From Oscillospiraceae bacterium (lineage in GTDB: Bacteria; Bacillota; Clostridia; Christensenellales; Aristaeellaceae), in contig JAISBH010000086.1 in NCBI GenBank assembly GCA_031266295.1, forward strand, positions 1-5,232: DNA of 5,232 bases, read 5' to 3'. Positions 1 through 5,222 of the stretch are shown piece after piece. Each line of letters starts with the position of its first letter. Position 1 is the first letter of the stretch. Both the position numbers and the translations under genes were made by a program. The notes under the pieces were generated by a model that was not told the DNA's origin, made no database searches, and saw nothing but the letters and a program-made list of their open reading frames with translations.

Positions 1-98
1 CGCAGCGGACAGCCGGGTGTTGCGTAGCGCAATATAGATATAGCGTTGCGCAACGCTACGTTTGGGTTGCGTCGCGTAACCCTCGGTTGTCCGCTGCG
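1..98. repeat. Cloverleaf-like nested palindrome
   Basis: An outer stem pairs 1-15 with 84-98 (14 Watson-Crick pairs and one G-T). It encloses three separate hairpins: 20-24 with 28-32 (TTGCG/CGCAA, loop TAG), a perfect 18-base palindrome at 41-58 (TAGCGTTGCGCAACGCTA), and 64-71 with 75-82 (GGGTTGCG/CGTAACCC, loop TCG, one G-T). The fold has a cloverleaf outline, but the 3-base loops and palindromic arm do not fit a tRNA. No gene overlaps it. It could be an intergenic repeat, a recombination site or a structured RNA; the sequence does not decide. The element may continue left of the window. Confidence 0.7.
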
Positions 99-109
99 GC
101 GGGACGCTG

Positions 110-205
110 TTCGGTTTGCGAACCGAATGCGCTTTAAGTTTGTGGCGCCCCGCCACTATGGCGTAAGTTGACTATTACTTTATAGCGTTTTTACTGGCGG
201 GGCGC
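110..205. repeat. Hairpin cluster with alternative pairings
   Basis: Hairpin 110-116 with 121-127 (TTCGGTT/AACCGAA, loop TGCG) is perfect. Next, 142-147 pairs with 151-156 (GTGGCG/CGCCAC). The second arm can instead pair forward, 151-155 with 159-163 (CGCCA/TGGCG). A third option is an 11-base perfect inverted repeat, 145-155 with 195-205 (GCGCCCCGCCA/TGGCGGGGCGC), around a 39-base AT-richer loop. These pairings are mutually exclusive. No reading frame here looks real, and no run of T follows any stem, so I do not call a terminator. Confidence 0.6.
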
Positions 206-226
206 AGGGTTGGATCGGTGGAACGT

Positions 227-271
227 TGGGACGAGGAACGTCCCAGCGGGGAGCCTGGGACTCTGTCCCAG
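227..271. repeat. Two related hairpins
   Basis: Two 7-base-pair perfect stems follow each other: 227-233 with 239-245 (TGGGACG/CGTCCCA, loop AGGAA) and 255-261 with 265-271 (CTGGGAC/GTCCCAG, loop TCT). They share the core TGGGAC/GTCCCA, so the arms can also pair across the two hairpins. They directly adjoin the left copy of the long inverted repeat and may belong to it, but the matching stretch on the right lies beyond the window end. Confidence 0.55.
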
Positions 272-400
272 ACCCTGCGAAGGGCTATCCGCCCTTTCGA
301 ATCCTGACCAGGCTTCGCCTGGACCATCGTGACGCACATTCCGTCGGCTTCGGTCAGCTGGTTGTGCCCCGATACTCTATCTCGTAACGTAACCGACAAC
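271..400 (-). repeat. Long inverted repeat, left copy, outer block
   Basis: The reverse complement of this stretch matches 5095-5222. Two blocks are perfect: 273-301 with 5191-5219 (29 bases) and 303-330 with 5162-5189 (28 bases). A 13-base block, 378-390 with 5103-5115, is also perfect, and the bases between are clearly related with scattered substitutions and small indels. Inside are hairpins 280-285 with 291-296 (AAGGGC/GCCCTT) and 308-313 with 317-322 (CCAGGC/GCCTGG). An open frame runs through it, but a 1-base indel between the copies breaks the frame, so I regard it as non-coding. It is probably one member of a dispersed intergenic repeat family. Confidence 0.85.
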
Positions 401-409
401 CCTCATCGC

Positions 410-456
410 CCCCCTAGGGGGAGATGTCGCCGCAGCGACAGAGGGGGTTCCCCGGG
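410..456. repeat. Inner inverted-repeat block and hairpin after the oxidoreductase gene
   Basis: A 12-base palindrome (CCCCCTAGGGGG, 410-421) is followed by the hairpin 425-430 with 435-440 (TGTCGC/GCGACA, loop CGCA). CCCCCT at 410-415 can also pair with AGGGGG at 442-447 to close a larger stem. Bases 426-453 are a perfect 28-base inverted match to 4987-5014. A run of nine G follows at 454-462. The block starts about 10 bases past the stop of the minus-strand oxidoreductase gene and could stop transcription or protect the mRNA 3' end, but no U-tract is present for a standard intrinsic terminator. Confidence 0.7.
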
Positions 457-465
457 GGGGGGATG

Positions 466-1563
466 TCAGTCCAACACTCCCGCTAGTTCCGGCTTCACCA
501 TGGGCTTCTCGCGCTTATACTTGGTCGTCAGTTCTACGGTGCTGCCGGTTCCGGCGTTCAGTGTGGTCATGATCTCCAGTACGTGCAGCGTTTGCTTGTA
601 TGACGCGCGAGGTGCGCGTTTATCCTCTATCGCCTTGGCCATGTCGGCTAGACCCAGCGCGCGCGAGTTTTCCTTGTACTCGAACATGATCGGTATCTCG
701 TACGCGCTGCCCTTGTCCTCGCCTCTTATTATCTTGATCGGCCCGCCGAACGTGTTCGGATCAGGACAGATCAGCGTCCCTTCCGTGCCATATATATCCA
801 AATGCATCCCATCGTTCGAGTACACGTCAAACGTCGTCAGTATCGTCCCTACCACCCCGCTGTCGAACGTCAGTATCCCGTTTATGTGAGTGGCCACGTC
901 CACGTCAATCACTGTGCCCGCGAACGGTTCGCTGGTGATCATCCGCTTCTTGAAACTGGTCTTGGTCACCCCTACCGCCGACTTCACTCCGCCCAGCAGG
1001 TTGATCAGCGCCGTAATATAATACGGACCCATGTCCAGCATCGGCCCGCCGCCGAACTTGTAATAGAACTCCGGATCCGGATGCCACGTCTCATGGCCAT
1101 GCCCCGCCATCACTGCCTGCGCCGCTATCGGTTCCCCTATCATCCCGGCGTCAATCAGCTTGCGGCACGTCTGAATGCCCGCGCCCAGGAACGTGTCCGG
1201 TGCGCCGCCTAGATACAACCCCTTCGCCTCGGCCAGCGCCGCCAGCTTCTTGCCTTCGTCCCACGCAGCGCCCAGCGGTTTCTCGCTGTAGACGTGCTTG
1301 CCCGCTTCCAACGCCTGGCGCGTCACCTCATAATGCTCGTAGGGCCGCGTCAGATTCAGGACTATGTCTATCTCCGGATCGGCGAACAACTCCTGCATCG
1401 TGTCGTATATCTTGGGGACATTGTACTTCTCTTGCGCCTTTTCCGCCCTATCGCGGATCAAGTCGCATACCGCCGCCAACTCTATCTCCTTGAACATCTT
1501 GGTGATGTTCTCCAGATAGATGCCGCTGATCGCGCCTACGCCTACCATGCCGATCTTTATCAT
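466..1563 (-). CDS. Gfo/Idh/MocA family NAD(P)-dependent oxidoreductase
   Basis: A cytoplasmic dehydrogenase of 365 residues, full length for the family. The N-terminal Rossmann domain has the dinucleotide-binding loop GVGAISGIY (8-16), an acidic residue after strand 2 (CDL, 33-35), and the family's EKP at 94-96, whose lysine is the usual catalytic or substrate-binding lysine. The C-terminal domain carries HETWHPDPEFYYKFGGGP (157-174) followed by LDMGPYY (176-182), where D177 and Y181/Y182 sit at the usual active-site positions, and later YGTEGTL (258-264). From memory it resembles a group in Clostridia and Paenibacillus near ThuA-like proteins. Known relatives oxidise or reduce sugars and polyols at one hydroxyl; the substrate cannot be read from the sequence. 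The start is fixed by AAGGAG eight bases upstream. It is the second gene of a pair with the ThuA-like gene, 12 bases away, and is functionally comparable to ThuB rather than shown to be its orthologue. Confidence 0.93.
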   Translation of the reverse strand: MIKIGMVGVGAISGIYLENITKMFKEIELAAVCDLIRDRAEKAQEKYNVPKIYDTMQELFADPEIDIVLNLTRPYEHYEVTRQALEAGKHVYSEKPLGAAWDEGKKLAALAEAKGLYLGGAPDTFLGAGIQTCRKLIDAGMIGEPIAAQAVMAGHGHETWHPDPEFYYKFGGGPMLDMGPYYITALINLLGGVKSAVGVTKTSFKKRMITSEPFAGTVIDVDVATHINGILTFDSGVVGTILTTFDVYSNDGMHLDIYGTEGTLICPDPNTFGGPIKIIRGEDKGSAYEIPIMFEYKENSRALGLADMAKAIEDKRAPRASYKQTLHVLEIMTTLNAGTGSTVELTTKYKREKPMVKPELAGVLD

Positions 1564-1571
1564 GTCAGCCG

Positions 1572-1577
1572 CTCCTT
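1572..1577 (-). promoter_or_regulatory. Ribosome binding site of the oxidoreductase gene, overlapping the upstream stop codon
   Basis: On the minus strand AAGGAG ends eight bases before the ATG at 1563. Its first two A residues are the last two bases of the TAA stop (1578-1576) of the ThuA-like gene. This arrangement favours translational coupling of the two genes. Confidence 0.8.
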
Positions 1578-2301
1578 AATACATCTTCGCCAGGTTCTCA
1601 AAACGTTCGGTCGTCAATCCGCGCGCCAGCGCGTACCCCTTGCCCTCGCCTGCCCAGAGCATACCGCGCTCCATCAACACCTCAGCGTTGGGCGACTTGT
1701 CAAACACGTCGTCGTGATGCCCCAGCGACGTATAGAACACCCTGCCCAACCCCCAGAACTTCGTCCACGCGATGGGCATGTCGACAGGCTTGTTCGATAC
1801 GTGATAATATGAAACCGACGGGAACCGCGTCGTCGCCAGCACCTCTATCGCTGGATCTACATGCAGATAGTAATGCTCGCTTGAGACCGCGAAATCCTCC
1901 AATCCCTCTGTGATCGGACTGGAGCCGTGGTTGATGTTGACCATATACTCCACGCCGTCGCCGCCGGGATGGCTGACCCACTGCCCGCCCGTCATGAACT
2001 GCCACTCCGTATCATTGCGGAACGAATCGCACATGCCGCCGTGACAGCCTGCCAGACCCACGCCCGCTCCGACCGCCTTGGCGATGTTCTGCGAACGCTC
2101 GCGCTCAATCTCGCCCATTGTCCAGCACGCGACGATCAAGTCCAGCGTCTTCAGCTCGTCCAGGCTGTCCGCTTTCTCGTGATTGTCTGTTACCTCGACC
2201 TCGTAGCCGCGCTTCTCCAGCAGACCCGCGAAACGCTTGCTGGTCAGTTTCGGCTCGTGCCCGTCCCATCCGCCCTGAAAAATCCACGCCTTCTTCGCCA
2301 T
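1576..2301 (-). CDS. ThuA-like domain protein (class I glutamine amidotransferase-like fold)
   Basis: A soluble protein of about 241 residues, typical for a single ThuA domain. Visible family features, numbered from the chosen start, are GGWDGHEP (10-17), the nucleophile-elbow-like stretch GLAGCHGG (82-89) with a Cys-His pair, SEHYYLHVD (141-149), and the C-terminal GRVFYTSLGHHDDVF (186-200), strongly diagnostic of ThuA. ThuA proteins share the amidotransferase fold; in rhizobia ThuA works with the oxidoreductase ThuB in trehalose and related disaccharide catabolism. The same gene pair here suggests a step in an oxidative sugar pathway, though the substrate is unknown. The start is the second in-frame ATG (2301): AAGGAGG lies eight bases upstream of it, whereas the first ATG (2307) would leave only two. 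It is the first gene of the thuA-gfo pair and is preceded by a likely promoter inside a tandem repeat. Confidence 0.92.
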   Translation of the reverse strand: MAKKAWIFQGGWDGHEPKLTSKRFAGLLEKRGYEVEVTDNHEKADSLDELKTLDLIVACWTMGEIERERSQNIAKAVGAGVGLAGCHGGMCDSFRNDTEWQFMTGGQWVSHPGGDGVEYMVNINHGSSPITEGLEDFAVSSEHYYLHVDPAIEVLATTRFPSVSYYHVSNKPVDMPIAWTKFWGLGRVFYTSLGHHDDVFDKSPNAEVLMERGMLWAGEGKGYALARGLTTERFENLAKMY

Positions 2302-2308
2302 GTCCATA

Positions 2309-2316
2309 CCCTCCTT
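2309..2316 (-). promoter_or_regulatory. Strong Shine-Dalgarno that decides the ThuA-like start
   Basis: On the minus strand AAGGAGGG is close to a perfect anti-16S match. Counting from AAGGAGG, the gap is 8 bases to the ATG at 2301 and only 2 to the in-frame ATG at 2307, so the 2301 start is preferred and the protein begins MAKKAWIFQGG. Confidence 0.8.
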
Positions 2317-2317
2317 G

Positions 2318-2413
2318 TTTATTGATGAATTATTAAACCCGTTGTATTTAATGAATTACTAAACCCCCGTTGTACTTGATGGATTATTAAACCCATTTTA
2401 TTTAATGTAAACT
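2318..2413 (-). repeat. AT-rich tandem repeat, about three copies of 26-28 bases
   Basis: On the plus strand the core GATGAATTATTAAACCC recurs with small changes. The shared AAACCC begins at 2335, 2361 and 2389, giving periods of 26 and 28 bases. GTTGTA follows the first two copies, and a partial fourth copy (TTAATGTAAA) ends inside the ABC gene. On the minus strand each copy reads GGGTTTA(A/G)TAAT, so each carries a -10-like box upstream of the ThuA-like gene. The stretch is AT-rich in an otherwise GC-rich window. It may be an operator array or a decaying minisatellite. Confidence 0.75.
2383..2411 (-). promoter_or_regulatory. Probable sigma-A-type promoter of the thuA-gfo pair
   Basis: On the minus strand, -35 TTTACA (2411-2406) is separated by 17 bases from -10 AATAAT (2388-2383). 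Each box is one base away from consensus. Transcription would start near 2376, giving an untranslated leader of about 75 bases that contains the other two repeat copies and the ribosome binding site. The -35 box lies at the end of the tandem repeat, just beyond the stop side of the ABC gene. The call is moderate because AT-rich repeats produce -10-like boxes easily. Confidence 0.55.
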
Positions 2414-3091
2414 CGCCGCTCCGTCGGCGATCGGTTCCATTATGATCTGTCCCGCGCTGACCCTGAAGCATCTATCCCCAAACGCCTTCGCGGCGTCCGC
2501 TCCAGTTGTGATCATTACCGTCGTGACCGGCTGGATTCGCGTGAACCGCCATACTGCGCGCAGATACGCCCGCGATCTGGCAGGATTCAGCGCCATCCTC
2601 GGTTCGACGGCGATCAATGCCTTCGGCAGCGCCATCAGCGCCATTCGCAGCGCCAGCAGACACGCGTGCTCGGCGGACAATCCGTCCGCGCGCAAGTCCA
2701 GCGCCGATTCCATACCCATCTCGCCCAACGCCGCGCGAAACAGCGCGGACTCTGCGCGTCCAGGAGCGCTTCTTAACGGATGACCCTGTCCATATGAATA
2801 CGCTAGCGACATATTCTCCATCACCGTGAAGCGAGGAATCAGCAAGCTTCGCGGATCCTCCGGCAGCAGCGCCATCACCCTGTCGCGCGCCGCCGGATCT
2901 AGGCTTGCGGTGTCCGCGCCATCCACAACTACCCGACCCGCGTCCGGCCTGCGCTGTCCCGACAAAGTCAGTGCGATGGGTTCAATAGCGTCGTCATCCT
3001 CGACATATAGCGACACGATAGTTCCCTCCGCCGCGCTAAACGACGCGCCGCGCAAGGCTCCCGGTACGGAAACGGACTCCATTCGCAGCAT
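2402..3091 (-). CDS. Degenerate ABC ATPase homologue (TrpZ/COG1101-like), predicted unable to hydrolyse ATP
   Basis: A protein of 229 residues that aligns by eye over its whole length with the ATPase subunits of TrpXYZ-type transporters: LSGQRRPDAGRVVVDG (43-58), PEDPRSLLIPRFTVMENMSLAY (77-98, family FQDP...TIEENLALAY), KALIAVEPRMALNP (157-170) and a TVMIT...SAGQII ending (191-217). Every nucleotide-binding motif is altered. At the Walker A position the lysine is replaced by Ile36 and the glycines by V30, D33 and A35 (VEDDDAIEP, 30-38). The signature LSGGQ reads LSAEH (138-142). The Walker B aspartate is V162, although E163 is kept. The Q-loop Gln is E78, and the H-loop His is T196. The frame is open throughout, so this is not ordinary decay by stops. 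It begins 3 bases after the permease stop, without a strong ribosome binding site, and is probably translationally coupled. The function is unknown: a non-catalytic partner of the permease, or a slowly decaying gene. ATP binding would be unexpected. Confidence 0.8.
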   Translation of the reverse strand: MLRMESVSVPGALRGASFSAAEGTIVSLYVEDDDAIEPIALTLSGQRRPDAGRVVVDGADTASLDPAARDRVMALLPEDPRSLLIPRFTVMENMSLAYSYGQGHPLRSAPGRAESALFRAALGEMGMESALDLRADGLSAEHACLLALRMALMALPKALIAVEPRMALNPARSRAYLRAVWRFTRIQPVTTVMITTGADAAKAFGDRCFRVSAGQIIMEPIADGAASLH

Positions 3092-3094
3092 CGG

Positions 3095-3865
3095 TTAGAA
3101 TCCCCGCGCTTTCGCGATCGCGGCGAGAATCGCCGCTAAAACGCACCATAATACCGCGCCGACGACAGCGGCTACGACGTCCGCAACGCCTTGCGCCCTG
3201 CAGCGATTCGACGCCGTGCGGCCCAGCGCGCCGACGGCTGTCCCGGTGATCCAGGCTCCGACAGGCATTACTGCGGACGCGCTTGCCGAACCCTGCGGCG
3301 CCATTGCGAACAGCATCCCAGCCGTTCCGGCGAGTACGCCGCCCGCAATCAGGGTCGCCATCTTCGCCAACGATGCTGGAACTATCTGATACCTTACATT
3401 ATCACCGCCCAAACCCACGGCGCGTATACCCAGCGCCAGCCTGCCGCGCGCCAGCCATATCCATAGCCCCGACATGATAATCAGTGCGATGCATCCGATA
3501 ATCACGCTGAACCTCGGATTCGCCGTCATCCAGTCCGGCTCAGCCTCCGCGCCGAACACGCGCAGCGCTAGTATACACAACGCACTAACCGAACCTCCGC
3601 TCAGCCATAGTGCGCAACCGCTTGACGAGTGCGCCAGCCAGGTCAGCATCGATGGTACAATCGCCGCCATCGCGCCGACCGGAAGCCACGCGTACGCGCC
3701 TTCGCGCAATAACATAGAAGAAACCGCAGCCGCCAGCGCGAACGCCCCCTCCACGCTTGGATCGGGCGAGGCAAGCAGCCTCGGCGATACCGACGCAGCC
3801 AACGCGAGCAGCGCTATCACAGGTATATACGGCGCGATTTCCCGCATCAGCTGGTGAATATCCAT
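3095..3865 (-). CDS. Divergent ABC transporter permease, TrpY/COG4120-like
   Basis: An Ala-rich membrane protein of 256 residues with about seven or eight hydrophobic segments (roughly 12-25, 39-53, 59-78, 87-103, 119-139, 167-189, 198-216, 229-250). SPRLLASPDPSVEGAFAL (27-44) corresponds to the family's SFRILDFPDLTVDGSFPL near the N-terminus, and GRLALGIRAVGLGGDNVRYQ (141-160) corresponds to the cytoplasmic loop that contacts the ATPase. Family members import amino acids or unknown solutes with a TrpX-type binding protein, which is absent here. The 3' half is less conserved, matching its degenerate ATPase partner, which follows after 3 bases. The start is uncertain. The ATG at 3865 overlaps the upstream gene by 19 bases and has GGGA directly adjacent, too close for a normal site. 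The in-frame ATG at 3847 forms a TGATG stop-start overlap with the upstream gene, would remove six residues, and still leaves all membrane segments. Confidence 0.78.
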   Translation of the reverse strand: MDIHQLMREIAPYIPVIALLALAASVSPRLLASPDPSVEGAFALAAAVSSMLLREGAYAWLPVGAMAAIVPSMLTWLAHSSSGCALWLSGGSVSALCILALRVFGAEAEPDWMTANPRFSVIIGCIALIIMSGLWIWLARGRLALGIRAVGLGGDNVRYQIVPASLAKMATLIAGGVLAGTAGMLFAMAPQGSASASAVMPVGAWITGTAVGALGRTASNRCRAQGVADVVAAVVGAVLWCVLAAILAAIAKARGF

Positions 3866-4875
3866 TCCCGCTGCACATAAAAGTTGACTATGAATAGTAG
3901 CGCATCCACTGGAAGCTTAATCCAGAACGATCGGCCTGGCGAGAATGATGACAACAGATGGGTCAGCGTCGCGCCTATGGCCAGTTGCGCGGCGGCCAGC
4001 GCGGCATAACGAAGCGCCGACTGCCAGCCTCCTTTCTGAAACACGATCGTCCGGTTCAGCGTGAAGTTCAGCGCCGCCGATATCGCGCGCGCGCCGGAAT
4101 ACGCCAAACCAATCCCCATCCCGGCGTTCAAGAACGCCGCGTACATCCCCCAGTCCGCCGCAAGCGACAGCACGGACGACAATCCGAACCTCAGCAGCAC
4201 CGCCATTATGCGCAGCGCGTCCTTAAACGGATTGAAGTGCGAACCCTTGTTGTCGTTGATGTACACCGTTTCTATGGGTGCTTCAACCAGTTCCAGCTTC
4301 AGTTCCTTCAGCCGGAGCAGCATGTTCATCTCGTATTCGTATCGTTCGCCGGGCAGACGCATCATGTCGGGCAGCGAAGCGGCGGGAAGCCCGCGCAGTC
4401 CGGTTTGGGTGTCGCGGCAGCGTATCCCTGTTATCCATGTATAAACAAAGCGTGTGATGCTGTTCCCCGCGCGGCTCTTCAGCGGCACCTTGCCCGTAAA
4501 CGCGCGCACCCCAAGGGCCAGCGCGCCGGGATGCTTGCCTAGCAAGTCCGCTACCTTCAGTATATCGTCCGTGGTATGCTGGCCGTCGGCGTCGGCAGTT
4601 ACCACGGCTGGCGGATTCTCGCGCATTAGCAGTGCGTTTAATCCTGTTTTCAGCGCGTGGCCCTTGCCCAGGTTCACGGCATGAGTTAAGACCGTTGCGC
4701 CGAACGATTTCACTTGATCGAATATATCGGCATAAGCGGTGCCGCCGCCATCGTCCACGACGAGTACGTCCAGGCCGCGTCCGCGCAGATCGCTCACCAG
4801 CGCGGCGAGTCTCTGGTCGGGTTTGTACGCGGGGATCAGTATGGTAGTGTTATTGGGTACTGTAGTTGAGAGCAT
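3847..4875 (-). CDS. Bifunctional family 2 glycosyltransferase / GtrA-like membrane protein
   Basis: A 342-residue fusion. Residues 10-225 form a GT-A glycosyltransferase of the dolichol/polyprenyl-phosphate mannose synthase type: TILIPAYKPD (11-20), VVDDGG (39-44), HAVNLGKGHALKTGL (65-79), the metal-binding DADGQH (95-100), RDTQTGLRG (154-162) and GERYEYEMNML (176-186). SHFNPFKDALRI (212-223) leads into residues 226-342, a GtrA-like domain with four membrane helices and its hallmarks ALNFTLNRTIVF (268-279) and NFYVQREWIF (331-340). Such fusions are known in Firmicutes. The catalytic part should transfer a sugar from a nucleotide donor to a polyprenyl phosphate on the cytoplasmic face, and the GtrA part is thought to help move the lipid-linked sugar across the membrane for envelope glycosylation. 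All catalytic residues look intact. The start is supported by GGAGG four bases upstream. It is the first gene of the operon with the permease and ATPase-like genes; its end overlaps the permease start. Confidence 0.93.
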   Translation of the reverse strand: MLSTTVPNNTTILIPAYKPDQRLAALVSDLRGRGLDVLVVDDGGGTAYADIFDQVKSFGATVLTHAVNLGKGHALKTGLNALLMRENPPAVVTADADGQHTTDDILKVADLLGKHPGALALGVRAFTGKVPLKSRAGNSITRFVYTWITGIRCRDTQTGLRGLPAASLPDMMRLPGERYEYEMNMLLRLKELKLELVEAPIETVYINDNKGSHFNPFKDALRIMAVLLRFGLSSVLSLAADWGMYAAFLNAGMGIGLAYSGARAISAALNFTLNRTIVFQKGGWQSALRYAALAAAQLAIGATLTHLLSSFSPGRSFWIKLPVDALLFIVNFYVQREWIFTS

Positions 4876-4879
4876 ATCG

Positions 4880-4884
4880 CCTCC
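4880..4884 (-). promoter_or_regulatory. Ribosome binding site of the glycosyltransferase gene
   Basis: GGAGG on the minus strand lies four bases (CGAT) before the ATG at 4875. The spacing is short, but no other in-frame ATG lies nearby and the glycosyltransferase domain begins within ten residues, so this start is sound. Confidence 0.65.
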
Positions 4885-4911
4885 GCTAGGGGAACGCTTA
4901 AAGCCGAATAC

Positions 4912-4940
4912 ATGATACCATCACTGAAATGATTTGGCAA
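4912..4940 (-). promoter_or_regulatory. Probable sigma-A-type promoter of the glycosyltransferase-ABC operon
   Basis: On the minus strand, -35 TTGCCA (4940-4935) and -10 TATCAT (4917-4912) are each one base from consensus, with the optimal 17-base spacer. Transcription would start near 4905, leaving about 30 bases of leader with the GGAGG site. It lies between the repeat block and the gene, where a promoter is expected. Confidence 0.65.
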
Positions 4941-4966
4941 GGTTTTATGAAATGGTCCTCTGCCGC

Positions 4967-5004
4967 TGGGGAACCCCTTCTGTCGTGGGGAACCCCCTCT
5001 GTCG
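4967..5004. repeat. Two tandem 19-base repeats
   Basis: TGGGGAACCCCTTCTGTCG (4967-4985) and TGGGGAACCCCCTCTGTCG (4986-5004) differ at one base. The preceding CCTCTGCCGC (4957-4966) resembles the end of a further degraded unit. Each unit holds the small palindrome GGGGAACCCC. The second unit begins the perfect match to the left inner inverted-repeat block, so duplication happened on this side only. Confidence 0.75.
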
Positions 5005-5072
5005 CTGCGGCGACGCGGCGCGTCCGCGCCTTCGGGAAGGGGATTGCGATCCCCCTCCCGACCTCCCTCGGG
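4987..5072 (+). repeat. Long inverted repeat, right copy: inner block plus spacer hairpins
   Basis: Bases 4987-5014 are the perfect 28-base inverted counterpart of 426-453. The spacer that follows has no match on the left. It holds three hairpins: 5017-5021 with 5026-5030 (GGCGC/GCGCC), 5039-5044 with 5049-5054 (GGGGAT/ATCCCC, loop TGCG) and 5057-5061 with 5068-5072 (CCCGA/TCGGG). On the left the corresponding spacer is about 35 bases against about 88 here, so the repeat appears to be built from exchangeable modules. Confidence 0.75.
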
Positions 5073-5094
5073 CTTGGAACGGAAGAACGGGGAA

Positions 5095-5222
5095 ACGAGT
5101 TGCGTTACGAGATAGACTCTAAAGCACAACTGGTTGTCCGAAGCCGACGGACTGTGTGCAAACGATGGTCCAGGCGAAGCCTGGTCAGGTTTCGAAAGGG
5201 CGGATAGCCCTTCGCAGGGGCC
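5095..5222 (+). repeat. Long inverted repeat, right copy, outer block
   Basis: Inverted counterpart of 271-400, with perfect blocks at 5103-5115, 5162-5189 and 5191-5219. It contains the hairpins CCAGGC/GCCTGG (5170-5184) and AAGGGC/GCCCTT (5196-5212). Similarity weakens around 5220-5232, where the window ends, so the true edge cannot be seen. I see no gene between 4876 and the window end. Confidence 0.85.

Noticed and set aside
1..98. tRNA-like gene
   Set aside because: The arms have 3-base or no loops, the T-loop and D-loop consensus bases are absent, and no anticodon loop can be placed.
165..175. Shared AAGTTGACTAT at 165-175 and 3881-3891
   Set aside because: The second copy lies inside the GtrA coding sequence (the conserved FIVNFY segment) and the flanks do not match, so an 11-base coincidence is likely.
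168..186. TTGACT followed by TATAGC as a plus-strand promoter
   Set aside because: The spacing is only about seven bases and no plus-strand gene follows.
175..399. Open frame of 74 codons on the minus strand within the left repeat
   Set aside because: The reading frame is not kept in the right copy of the repeat: a 1-base indel (between about 330-345 and the matching 5150-5162) shifts it, and the differing bases change residues. It is a by-product of a GC-rich repeat.
410..456. Standard intrinsic terminator for the oxidoreductase gene
   Set aside because: The stem is suitable, but no run of U follows on the minus strand, and the same block occurs at the other end of the cluster, upstream of a promoter.
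4929..5207. Open frames on both strands upstream of the glycosyltransferase gene
   Set aside because: They run across hairpins, tandem repeats and the predicted promoter, have low-complexity Arg-rich products, and lack ribosome binding sites.
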